Assembly: GCF_022539505.1 (NCBI RefSeq)
Contig: NC_061510.1
Location: 101,696,292-101,760,291 of the forward strand
Reading direction: 5' to 3'
From: Lolium rigidum
Lineage: Eukaryota > Streptophyta > Magnoliopsida > Poales > Poaceae
DNA length: 64,000 bases
Position 1 is the first letter of the stretch; every line of letters begins with the position of its first letter. The position numbers and the translations under genes were made by a program. The notes beneath the pieces were generated by a model. The model saw only the letters and a list, made by a program, of their open reading frames with translations, searched no databases and was not told the DNA's origin. Of the stretch, positions 11,811-22,096 are shown piece by piece.

Positions 11811-12982
11811 TGTTATCACCAGAATTTAACCGAGTTAGAGGTGGGCCGCAATCAAGGTGGGTTTAAAGGAAGTATACATGGAGAATTATGTGAATCGGCC
11901 TGTTATGCTAAGTTGGGCTTCATTGCCCTTGTATCTGTAAAATATTAGATTGCATCTTAGTTTAGAAAGTAGAATCTTACTCGTGCACGGTTAGTGCACG
12001 CCCACATTAGAAAGTCCGCTGGACTATAAATATGTACCTAGGGTTTATGGAATAAACAACAACTCACGTTCAACCCCAAACAAACCAATCTCGGCGCATC
12101 GCCAACTCCTTCGTCTCGAGGGTTTCTATCGGGTAGCGACATGCTGCCTAGATCGCATCTTGCGATCTAGGCAGCACAAGCCCCACGTTGTTCATGCGTT
12201 GCTCGTATCGAAGCGCTTTTGATGGCGAGCAACGTAGTTATCATTAGATGTGTTAGGGTTAGCATTGTTCTTCGTTTAAGCATGCTTACGTAGTGCAACC
12301 CTTGCATATCTAGCCGCCCTCACGCCTATCTCAGTGTGGGGGCGGCACCCCGCTGATCATTATTTAGTAGATCTGATCCGTTACGATTGCTCCTTGTTCT
12401 GCAAGGATTAGTTTAATATCTGCAATAGTTAGGCCTTACAAAGGGGGGGAGGATCCAGTGGCACGTAGGGTGGCGTTCGCAAGTCCTAAACAGGATGTTC
12501 CGAGGACCAACGTCATGTTGGTGGTTTGGCCTTGTTTAGGATCGGCTTACGAGCACCGTGCGTGGCCGCGAGGCCCAACCTGGAGTAGGATGATCCGATT
12601 ATGCGGTGAAAACCCTAAATCGTCGTAGATCTCATTAGCTCTATCTTGATCAAGCAGGACCACCAAGTATTCGTGCACCCCGTACGAATCATGGGTGGAT
12701 CGGCTCTTTGAGCCGATTCACGAGATAACCCGAGAGCCGATCGAGGCTCGTATTTAACGTTTACATGTATGCCCTGCAGAAACTAAGCGAGGCATCCCCA
12801 TCACCTTCCCGACCAGGTATAGGTCAGGTGGCACGCCCTGCACTTCGCATCGCCGCGTGTGACCAGAAGAGCATTGCGGGCCGTCGCTCGGAGGGGTCTC
12901 AGCCAGCCGCAGCTCTAGGCTCTTCCCGGCTCTACGGTGTTGACAAGGCCGCTGCCCGCCGGTGGGTTTTTGGCAGTCAACA
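11811..12982 (+). repeat. E3 5' LTR
   Basis: TGTTATCACC...GGCAGTCAACA. A TATA box (CTATAAATATG, about 12024-12033) precedes a leader with three hairpins: arms TGCTGCCTAGATCGCA (12142-12157 / 12161-12176), CGTTGCTCG (12197-12205 / 12226-12234) and GCCGCCC (12313-12319 / 12340-12346). Confidence 0.92.
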
Positions 12983-12987
12983 CATTC

Positions 12988-13005
12988 TGGCACGCCCGGT
13001 GGGAC
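12988..13005 (+). other. Candidate primer binding site of E3
   Basis: TGGCACGCCCGGTGGGAC begins five bases after the LTR and starts with the TGG expected opposite a tRNA CCA end. I could not assign the tRNA. Confidence 0.6.
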
Positions 13006-13043
13006 AATCGTCTACATCAACCACATCGCCATCTACATCTGAG

Positions 13044-15811
13044 ATGGCGGCGGACGGCACGCCAGTCACCTACGAGGAGCTACCTGCCGAGCTCAAGAAG
13101 AAACATGACGAGATCAAGGCCACCCTCGAAGCCGACCTCATCGGCTCTTTTCAGAGAACCCGTACCCATGGCATCAGATGGAAGGGATTCTCACCGCAAG
13201 GTGCACTCGATGGGATGGACCTCTCTACCCCGTCGGAGGAACGCACCAGGGGACTGCGGCAGGAGATCAACTACTTGGTGGCTCACTCGCTACATCGCCA
13301 CTCTGAAAACTTGGTCAACGTGTTGGAGCGTGTCGCTCTGCGCGTAATCCAGGAGATCATGAGCCGCCAGTACTCGCCGTCAGGACCAGCTCTCGGGACT
13401 CATCGAGGAGAGTTGCCATTCCAGTCCCGTCCACCGCTGCCATATGCATTGGCAGCACCTGCTGAAGTGCCGACTACACCGGCATTCCTCGTCTACAAGA
13501 TTGGTGGTGACCCTAGTGACTACCAGTTCTTAATGGGGGCGCCTAAGGAGATCCCTCAAGGATACGCGTGCACGTATGTGCCAGATTGTGGTGACTGGGC
13601 ACTCACAAACTAGGCCACAACATCGGGGACTCCGGCGAAGACAGGAGGGACGTCAGCAACAGAGCTCGAGAAGCAGACGTGGCTAACTAAGTACGCCACA
13701 CCGACGAAACTCCCGAGCCCAGCTCCTGCAGTTGGCTCAGAGCTGGAAAAGCAAACGTGGCTGGCTAAGTACGCCACCCCGGCGAACCTTCGAGTGCAAC
13801 TCCTACAGCCAGCACAGCGGATCAGATCGGTACTCATACCGAGAGACCAGTTCGGCATGGTGCCGAAAGAAGGGCGATCGGCTATTCCAAGCCGTACCCC
13901 GACGATTACGAGATGATCCCGCTGCCACCTAAATATCGGCTCCCGACTTCTCCAAATTCAGTGGATCAGATGGCTCCAGCTCCATCGAGCACGTCGGCCG
14001 ATATTTGGCTCAACTAGGACCGGCTTCGGTGTCGGATCAGCTACGCGTGAGGCTCTTTCGCAGTCCCTCACGGGATCGGCTTTTGGATGGTATACCTCTC
14101 TGCCGACAGAACTCCATCCAGTCTTGGAAGCAATTGGAAGAACAGTTCCATATGCAATACCATTCAGAAGCTTCCGAGTCTCGGCATTGCCGATCTAGCA
14201 CAACTACGTCGAAGCGCGGGAAACGGTGGCGAGTACATCCAGCGCTTCAGGAATCTTAGGAACCGATGTTATTCGGTTCGTATAACCGAAAAGGAAGCGA
14301 TCGAGTTGGCGTAGCCGGCCTTGCAACACGGCTCAAGGACATGGCCTCCCAAGCAGATTATCCTCGCCGGCGCACATGGTTCGAAACTATCAGCATATGA
14401 ACAGCGCCACCCGGGACCTGTACTCAAGACAAGTTCAAACGTGCAGTAGTCATGGTCGATACGGAGGAAGATGAAGTGCCTGCGGGAGACCAAGAAGTAG
14501 CGAGGCTGAGTGGACTCGGGGAGAGACCCCGTGTCCCGCAAATGGGTAAAGCCACCAGGGCCGCCCAGGGGATTTGATTTTGACGTGACCAAGACCGAAC
14601 AAATCTTCGACCTCCTGCTCAAGGAGAAACAGCTTGACGATTCCCGAAGGTCTCAAGTTCCCCACGGCGAAAGAGCTGAACGGAAAGCCGCATCGCAAAT
14701 TCCACAACTCGCTCTCCCATGCCACCAACGACCGCAGGGTGTGGCGTCAAGCACATCCAAGCGGCGATAGAGAAGGGGCGGCTAATTTTCAACCAGTACG
14801 CCATGAAGGTCGACACCCAACCCTTCCCCGCCGTTAACATGGTGGAAGTCACCTACCCCGAGGGTTGCCAGCCAGGTCCCTCGTTCAGCATCAACATGGT
14901 AGGACCTGGGAACCACTCTGGCAAAGATGGAGATGAGGGCAGCTGCTCTCATAGCAAGGATACAGAGGAGGCCGCTCCACGCGATCGGCTCCGTCATGAC
15001 GGCAAGCGCTATGTCACAGAGGGAGAGGTGAAGAATATAAGATATCAGCGACCCCTCTCTGATCACCTCCTCAACAAATATGTGAGTCAGTTTGACCAAC
15101 GCCGACGGTCCAATTATGATGATAGAGGAGATCGTCCGGCTAGAGAAGCCGAAGATATCGTCGGCGGGATCGCGATAAGGAGGAGCACGAGCGCCGTGCC
15201 ACGGAAACATCAAGGGAGCAAGATGACAACGCCGGACATCGGGACTGCCCCTTCTTCGTACACTCGCCGGGATTCAGGAATGAGCCGATTGCCCACAATC
15301 GGCAATTGCCCGAATGCAACAAGAAGAAGAAGGAGGCAGCCAACGTGTCCGTGTTCGAGCGCCTAGGGCCTCTCCCGCCACAAAGCAAACGCGCCGAGTC
15401 ACCTCGTTGGGCAGATCTTGAGGATTCGGAAGACGAGGGAGAAGTAGAAGAAGACAGTACCACCGGCCAAGGTGGTGCCCCGACGGACTCAGCCGTTCCC
15501 AAAAGCGCAGGGTTCAGCGATTGCGCGGCCTGGAGGAAGCCGAAAGGTTATACCTGCACACGCTAAGGAAGGCACGACCTGATCTGGCTGCAAAGGTTCA
15601 GCGAGCCCTGGATGAAGAAGGTCGTCCACGGAAAATGGAGTGGCGCCCTAAACAGAGGAAAGCCGATGATGAGACATCGGCTGGTACAAACATGGTACTC
15701 GTCTTGCCGACAGAGCTTCGTGCCCCACGACTCTACGGCGCACTCAAGGTGGACGACAGCAAGCGCATCAAGTCAGAGGTTGGGTTGGTTTTATCCAGCC
15801 TAACTGAATAG
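13044..15811 (+). pseudogene. Degenerate gag of E3 (Retrotrans_gag type)
   Basis: The first frame (ATG at 13044, stop at 13613) begins MAADGTPVTYEELPAELKKK. Homology continues in shifting frames. Around 13940-14320 is the core gag block (SDGSSSIEHVGRYLAQLG, SWKQLEEQFHMQYHSEAS, YIQRFRNLRNRCYSVRITEKEAIELA). From about 14560 follow EQIFDLLLKEKQL and GRLIFNQYAMKVDTQPFPAVNMVEV, then an acidic C-terminal part (DLEDSEDEGEVEED near 15420) ending about 15811. At least five frameshifts and several stops break it. Gag packages element RNA in cytoplasmic particles; this copy cannot make a full-length protein. Confidence 0.75.
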
Positions 15812-16915
15812 CAAGATCAAACCAATGAGCAAATCGGGCAAGGCTGATCCTTGTGATAAAACCTTCAGCGAGCAAAACCTTCAGCGAGCAAGCAACGTGG
15901 AGGCCGATTCCAGCAATCGGCCAAAATTATCCTCACCCACCATTCTGCCTGGGTTCAACATGTTATCCAACAGAGCCGATACCATCAATTCTCTTGACAG
16001 AATCGGCTCGGGGGGGCACCCCGGTAGATAAAATACGAGGATATGCAACGGAAGCATCTCATCTTCTGGTGATGGGTATTGCAATATGGGGGCCGATGCA
16101 CAGGTCGGCCGTAAAAATATATGAAAATTCGAAAATTTTCGAGCACAGCCGATGCAGCAGACATCGACTTAAGGATATGAAAGCCGATGCATGGCCATCG
16201 ACTCAAGAGGAGTAACTGTTACGATCAGAGGGTCAATGGAGCACAAAGGGAGATATTTTATGAAGGAACTCCTCAATGGAGTAGTTTGGAAGCTCAGATC
16301 CTCTCTTCAAGAACAATGTCAGGAGCAGCCTGGGCATGCAGATCAGGTCAAAGATGGATTGCATCAGGTCCACCAAAGGGAAAGCTCGGGGGGCAGTGCA
16401 CCTTGAAGGCTTTCCGCTTAGCGGAGCCGATTTTGTGTTCAAATCGGCTGGCTCTGCATAAGGAGCTTCCCCACACACGATCAAGCCCAGGTCTATGCAG
16501 CTCATTTACGTATCCTCGTCTCTGTCTTGCCTTGGCTGAGACTCGGGGGGCAACAGGCCTGGTAGGTGCTCTATTGAAGGGCCGATTGAAGTAACATCGG
16601 CTGATCTTCGTTGCAACCTTCTTCACAAAACGATGAACGCTCGCTAAGGAGTTGAAGAATAGAAGGATGAATGTCGAAGGACCGAGGCGTTGTTATCGGC
16701 TCATTACGCATTGGCAAAGGGGACGAATCGGCAAGGTCAGTAGAAGAGAGAATCGGCTCAATTAAACTCAGAAGGAATCGGCAAAATCAAAATTGGGGAA
16801 AAGTTCTTCATTGATTAAGATGAGATTTCTTACATAAAGGGCTAATTACTCTCAAAAGGGAAATACTAGGGGATCCATCGCCCCATCTGCTACTACTGGC
16901 CCTATTCTAGAGGTC
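15812..16915 (+). other. Non-coding hairpin-rich spacer of E3
   Basis: No coding homology is seen. The stretch is dense in AGCCGAT/ATCGGCT, often as perfect inverted pairs: 15902-15909/15915-15922, 15973-15980/16002-16009, 16091-16096/16105-16110, 16425-16433/16441-16449, 16581-16586/16596-16601. It occupies the place where pol would be in an autonomous relative. Confidence 0.6.
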
Positions 16916-16917
16916 CT

Positions 16918-17440
16918 ATCTATGGGCCATCACTGCCCTCGTCGTCGCCGTCGTCGCCACTATCGGCGCTGCTCCCGGCGGGCTCGTCGTCGCTCCAATG
17001 GCCGCCGACCGGGCCCTCGTTGTCTTCATCTTCTTCGTCAGCGTCGTCCTCGCCGCTGTCGAAGTCGCTAAGATTGCCCGGCCAAGGGCAGGACCGCTTG
17101 GCCGGCGGCTCGTCGGAGGAGCTCTCGTCGTCGTCCTCCTCCTCCTCTTCCTGCTCCTCCTCCTCCCCGGAAGAGGCGAAGTCGCAGGAGAAGCTGTCGT
17201 CGTCACTCTCCTCCTCCGTTTCCCCAACAGCGAGGAAGCGGAGGTCGCTCTCCCCGTCCGTCGAGGACTGGTCGTCCTCGGACCGAGATGGAGAAGTCGT
17301 GGTCTCGACTCCTCCCCGGCCGCAATGGCGCGGCGGGTGTTGGCCGCGTGGACCGCCGCCGCGTTGTACTCCGGCGTCGGCTCACGGGATGTGGAGGGTT
17401 GGCTGGCAAGATCCGATGGGGCAGAGGAGGAAGAAGACAT
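16918..17440 (-). pseudogene. Antisense acidic extra ORF of E3
   Basis: The minus-strand ATG at 17440 gives MSSSSSAPSDLASQPSTSREPTPEY, a start typical of antisense extra ORFs in Tat-lineage grass elements. Downstream the plausible continuation lies in another frame and is extremely acidic: stretches such as EEEQEEEEEDDDE and DADEEDEDNEG, ending SDGP and TAG at 16918. One or two short indels near 17285-17320 separate the parts. A TATA-like CACTATATC on minus (about 17508-17516) lies some 70 bases upstream. Such extra ORFs are known in the literature but have no assigned function. The plus-strand serine-rich ORF across the same DNA is a shadow. Confidence 0.6.
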
Positions 17441-17712
17441 GGTGGCTGGGAGGGCTTTTGGAGTGCTAATGCGAAGGAGAAGAACTGTGCAGAACGGTCA
17501 AATCAAAGGAAGATATAGTGGAAATTCAATGCCACAGCAGTTTCCGAGGGAGTGGTGCCTAAAAAAGAAAAAAAAACTGCCAGGTCACGCGGAGAAGTTG
17601 AGAAGGCAAGGCATCATCGTGAGGGATACTGTGACGTTTCTGCCACGACATGACCCGACGAAGGAAAGCAGAGTGATTTTGGAATTACCAATTCCAAAAC
17701 CAGGGGGGCATG

Positions 17713-18884
17713 TGTTATCACCAGAATTTAACCGAGTTAGAGGTGGGCCGCAATCAAGGTGGGTTTAAAGGAAGTATACATGGAGAATTATGTGAATCGG
17801 CCTGTTATGCTAAGTTGGGCTTCATTGCCCTTGTATCTGTAAAATATTAGATTGCATCTTGGTTTAGAAAGTAGAATCTTACTCGTGCACGGTTAGTGCA
17901 CGCCCACATTAGAAAGTCCGCTGGACTATAAATATGTATCTAGGGTTTATGGAATAAACAACAACTCACGTTCAACCCCAAACAAACCAATCTCGGCGCA
18001 TCGCCAACTCCTTCGTCTCGAGGGTTTCTATCGTAGCGACATGCTGCCTAGATCGCATCTTGCGATCTAGGCAGCACAAGCCCCACGTTGTTCATGCGTT
18101 GCTCGTACCGAAGCGCTTTTGATGGCGAGCAACGTAGTTATCATTAGATGTGTTAGGGTTAGCATTGTTCTTCGTTTAAGCATGCTTACGTAGTGCAACC
18201 CTTGCATATCTAGCCGCCCTCACGCCTATCTCAGTGTGGGGGCGGCACCCCGCTTGATCATTATTTAGTAGATCTGATCCGTTACGATTGCTCCTTGTTC
18301 TGCAAGGATTAGTTTAATATCTCGCAATAGTTAGGCCTTACAAAGGGGGAGGATCCAGGTGGCACGTAGGGTGGCGTTCGCAAGTCCTAAACAGGATGTT
18401 CCGAGGACCAACGTCATGTTGGTGGTTTGGCCTTGTTTAGGATCGGCTTACGAGCACCGTGCGTGGCCGCGAGGCCCAACTCCGGAGTAGGATTATCCGA
18501 TTATGCGGTGAAAACCCTAAATCGTCGTAGATCTCATTAGCTCTATCTTGATCAAGCAGGACCACCAAGTATTCGTGCACCCCGTACGAATCATGGGTGG
18601 ATCGGCTCTTTGAGCTGATTCACAGGATAACCTGAGAGCCGATCGAGGCTCGTATTTAACGTTTACATGTATGCCCTGCAGAAACTAAGCGAGGCATCCC
18701 CATCACCTTCCCGACCAGGTATAGGTCAGGTGGCACGCCCTTGCACTTCGCATCGCCGCGTGTGACCGTAAGAGCATTGCGGGCCGTCGCTCGGAGGGGT
18801 CTCAGCCAGCCGCAGCTCTAGGCTCTTCCCGGCTCTACGGTGTTGACAAGGCCGCTGCCCGCCGGTGGGTTTTGGCAGTCAACA
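17713..18884 (+). repeat. E3 3' LTR
   Basis: Same length (1172 bp) as the 5' LTR. It carries the same TATA box and leader hairpins (18042-18057 / 18061-18076). Several of the few differences from the 5' copy are at CAG or CTG triplets. Confidence 0.92.
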
Positions 18885-19680
18885 AGCTTTCACTCTCCTT
18901 GATCATAGTATATCATCCTCCTCTCTTGACCCTTGAAAACTTCCTCCACACCAAACTCGAAACAACTCATTAGAGGGTTAGTGCACAATAAAAATTAACA
19001 TGTTCAGAGGTGACACAATCATTCTTAACACTTCTGGACATTGCATAAAGCAACTGGACATTAATGGATCAAAGAAATTCATCCAACATAGCAAAAGAGG
19101 CAATGCGAAATAAAAGGTAGAATCTGTCAAAACAGAACAGTCCGTAAAGATGGATTTTATTGAGGCACCAGACTTGCTCAAATGAAAATGCCCAAATTGA
19201 ATGAAAGTTGCGTACATATCTGTGGATCACTCACGTAAATTGGCTTAATTTTCTGAGCTACCTACAGAGAATTAGGCCCAGATTCGTGACAGCAAAGAAA
19301 TCTGTTTCTGCGCAGTAATCCAAATCTAGTATCAACCTTTCTATCAACGACTTTACTTGGCACAACAAAACACAAAACTAAGATAAGGAGAGGTTGCTAC
19401 AGTAGTAAAAAACTTCCAAGACACAAATATAAAACAAAGTACTGTAGCAAAATAACACATGGGTTATCTCCCAAGAAGTTCTTTCTTTATAGCCGTTAAG
19501 ATGGGCTCAGCAGTTTTAATGATGCTCACATGAAAAATAGAGTATGAAGCAAAAGAGAGCATCAAGAAGCAAATTCAAAACAAATTTAAGTCTAACATGC
19601 TTCCTATGCATAGGAATCTTGTAAATAAACAAGTTCATGAAGAGCAAAGTAACAAGCATAGGAAGATAAAACAAGTGTAG

Positions 19681-20265
19681 CTACAAAAATTTCAGCACAT
19701 AGAGAGGCATTTTAGTAACATGAAAATTTCTACAACCATATTTTCCTCTCTCATAATAACTTTCAGTAGTATCATGAGCAAACTCAACAATATAACTATC
19801 ACATAAAGCATTCTTATCACGAGTCTCATGCATAAAATTATTACTCTCCGCATAGGCATAATCAATTTTATTAGTTGTAGTGGGAGCAAATTCAACAAAG
19901 TAGCTATCATTATTATTCTCATCATCAAATATAGGAGGCATAATATCATCATAATAAACTTTATCCTCCATAGTAGGCGGCACCAAAAGACCACTATCAT
20001 TATAATCATCATAAATGGGAGGCATATCATAGTCAACATAAACTTTCTCCTCAATACCTGGAGGGCTAAAGAGATCATTTTCATCAAAACCGACCTCCCC
20101 AAGCTTAGAATTTTCTATATCATTAGCAACAATGGTATTCAAAGCGTTCATACTAATATTACTACCAGCATGCAAATAAGATTCCATAGGTTTTTTAATT
20201 TTCGCATTAAACCATTCATGTCTTGACTCAGGAAATAGTACAAAGAGCTCACAGATGTTTTCCAT
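19681..20265 (-). CDS. Orphan ORF of E2 (MENI... family)
   Basis: This 194-residue ORF starts about 130 bases inside the primer site. Visible segments: an N-terminal KKPMES motif, repeated acidic PPIYDDYNDSG/PPIFDDENN units, FAPTTTNKIDYAY, ALCDSYIVEFAHD, YYERGKYGCRNFHVTKMPLYVLKFL. Homologues are at 24356-25117 and 43607-44272, where the C-terminus continues with a hydrophobic, probably membrane-spanning segment that is cut off here by an earlier stop. No known domain is recognised. Confidence 0.55.
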   Translation of the reverse strand: MENICELFVLFPESRHEWFNAKIKKPMESYLHAGSNISMNALNTIVANDIENSKLGEVGFDENDLFSPPGIEEKVYVDYDMPPIYDDYNDSGLLVPPTMEDKVYYDDIMPPIFDDENNNDSYFVEFAPTTTNKIDYAYAESNNFMHETRDKNALCDSYIVEFAHDTTESYYERGKYGCRNFHVTKMPLYVLKFL

Positions 20266-20397
20266 TATGCCTTACTAGTGTAAAACAAGAAACAAAAAGA
20301 TGCAATTGCAGGATCTAAAGGAAATAGCTTCGAGTACTTACAACGGCGAAAATAGCTTAGTAGCCGAGATCCGGAGTGTGAGTACCTTTACCTTTCC

Positions 20398-20415
20398 TCC
20401 CCGGCAACGGCGCCA
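20398..20415 (-). other. Primer binding site, tRNA-Asp type (E2)
   Basis: TCCCCGGCAACGGCGCCA on plus, complement of the primer site, 10 bases from the 5' LTR at 20426. Confidence 0.85.
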
Positions 20416-20425
20416 GAAAATAGCT

Positions 20426-22091
20426 TGATGTCTACGGGAGCTTCTATTCTTGTAGACAAGTGTTGGGCCTCCAAGAGCAGAAGTTTGTAGAACAAGCAAG
20501 CAAGTTTCCCTGAAGTGGATCACCCAAGGTTTATCGAACTCGTGGAGGAAGAGGTCAAAGATATCCCTCTCATGCAACCCCGCAACCACGAAGCAAGAAG
20601 TCTCTTGTGTCCCCAACACACCTAATAGGTGCACTAGTTCGGCGAAGAGATAGTGAAATACAGGTGGTATAAATAAGTATGAGCAAAGTAGTAACGCAGC
20701 AAGTAGTAACGCAAGAAAAACAAGCAAACAAGCAGCGATAGCAATATTTAGGAACAAGGCCTAGGGATTACACTTTCACTAGTGGACACTCTCAACATTG
20801 ATCACATAACAGAATAGATAAATGCATACTCTACACTCTCTTGTTGGATGATGAACACATTGCGTAGGATTACACGAACCCTCAATGCCGGAGTTAACAA
20901 GCTCCACAATTCAATGTTCATATTTAAATAACCTTAGAGTGCATGAAAGATCAACACGACTAAACCAAGTACTAACACAGCATGCACACTGTCACCTTCA
21001 CACTATGTAGGAGGAATAGATCACATCAATACCATCATAGCAATAGTTAACTTCATAATCTACAAGAGATCATAATCATAGCCTACGCCAAGTACTAACA
21101 CGGATGCACACACTGTCACCATTACACCGTGCGGTGAGGAATAAAACTACTTTAATAACATCACTAGAGTAGCACATAGATAAATTGTGATACAAAACAC
21201 AATGCAATCATAAAGAGATATAAATAAGCACTTCACTACGCCATTCATAACAGTGAATAAGTATTCTCGTGAAATATAGCCTAAGAGACCCACACGTGCA
21301 CACACTCGTCACCTTTACACACGTGGGACAAGGAGTCTCCGGAGATCACATAAGTAAAACCCACTTGACTAGCATAATGACATCTAGATTACAAGCATCA
21401 TCATATGAATCTCAATCATGTAAGGCAGCTCATGAGATTATTGTATTGAAGCACATAGGAGAGAGATGAACCACATAGCTACCGGTACAGCCCCGAGCCT
21501 GGATGGAGAACTACTCCCTCCTCATGGGAGACAGCATCGTTGATGGAGATGGCGGTGGTGTCGATGGAGGAGCCTTCCGGGGGCACTTCCCCGTCCCGGC
21601 GGCGTGCCGGAACAGAGACTCCTGTCCCCCAGATCTTGGCTTTGCGGTGGCGGCGGCTCTGGAAGGTTTCTCGTACCTTTGCTTTTTCCGTCTCGAGGTT
21701 TTAGGTCTGGGACCTTTATATAGGCGAAGAGGCGGCGGCAGAAGGTCGAAGGGGCGACGACACCATAGGGGGGCGCGGCCAAGGCCTGGGCCGCGCCACC
21801 CTGTCGTCTGGGGCCCACAGGGCCCTCCTCTGGCGGCTCTCGGGTGTTCTGGATGCTTCCGGGCAAAATAGGAACCTGGGCGTTGATTTCGTCCAATTCC
21901 GAGAATATTTCGTTACTAGGATTTCTGAAACCAAAAACAGACGTAAAACAGAACCGGCACTTCGGCATCTTGTTAATAGGTTAGTTCCAGAAAATGCACG
22001 AATATGACATAAAATGTGCATATAACATGTAGATATCATCAATAATGTGGCATGGAACATAATAAATTATCGATACATCGGAGACGTATCA
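20426..22091 (-). repeat. E2 5' LTR
   Basis: Starts TGATGTCTACGGGAG, ends GATACATCGGAGACGTATCA. Pairs with 8198-9857; compared with that copy it has extra bases at several CAG triplets (for example near 20455, 20493 and 20690). Confidence 0.92.
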
Positions 22092-22096
22092 ATATC

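Larger units (their letters stand above)
11811..18884 (+). mobile_element. E3: Tat-like Gypsy element lacking pol, nested in E2
   Basis: The two LTRs are each 1172 bp (11811-12982, 17713-18884), with target duplication AGCTT at 11806-11810 and 18885-18889. A candidate primer site is at 12988-13005 and the polypurine tract CCAGGGGGGCATG lies just before 17713. The body holds a broken gag, about 1.1 kb of hairpin-rich non-coding DNA and an antisense acidic ORF. No protease, RT, RNase H or integrase is seen. By eye the LTRs differ at only about ten substitutions plus a few short indels, so the insertion is young and the innermost of the nest. Confidence 0.93.
8198..22091 (-). mobile_element. E2: non-autonomous LTR retrotransposon nested in E1
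   Basis: The LTRs are 8198-9857 and 20426-22091 (about 1.66 kb). The primer site is 20398-20415. The target duplication ATATC is at 8193-8197 and 22092-22096. The interior (9858-11805 and 18885-20397) totals about 3.5 kb and carries one short ORF but no gag-pol. The same interior family is present in elements A, E1 and EC. E3 is inserted in it at 11811. Confidence 0.93.

Noticed and set aside
12765..13613. 282-codon ORF starting inside the E3 LTR
   Set aside because: It begins upstream of the LTR end and primer site; the supported gag start is the ATG at 13044.
16998..17768. Serine/leucine-rich plus-strand ORFs over E3
   Set aside because: They are the reverse reading of the acidic antisense ORF; poly-Ser mirrors Asp/Glu codons.
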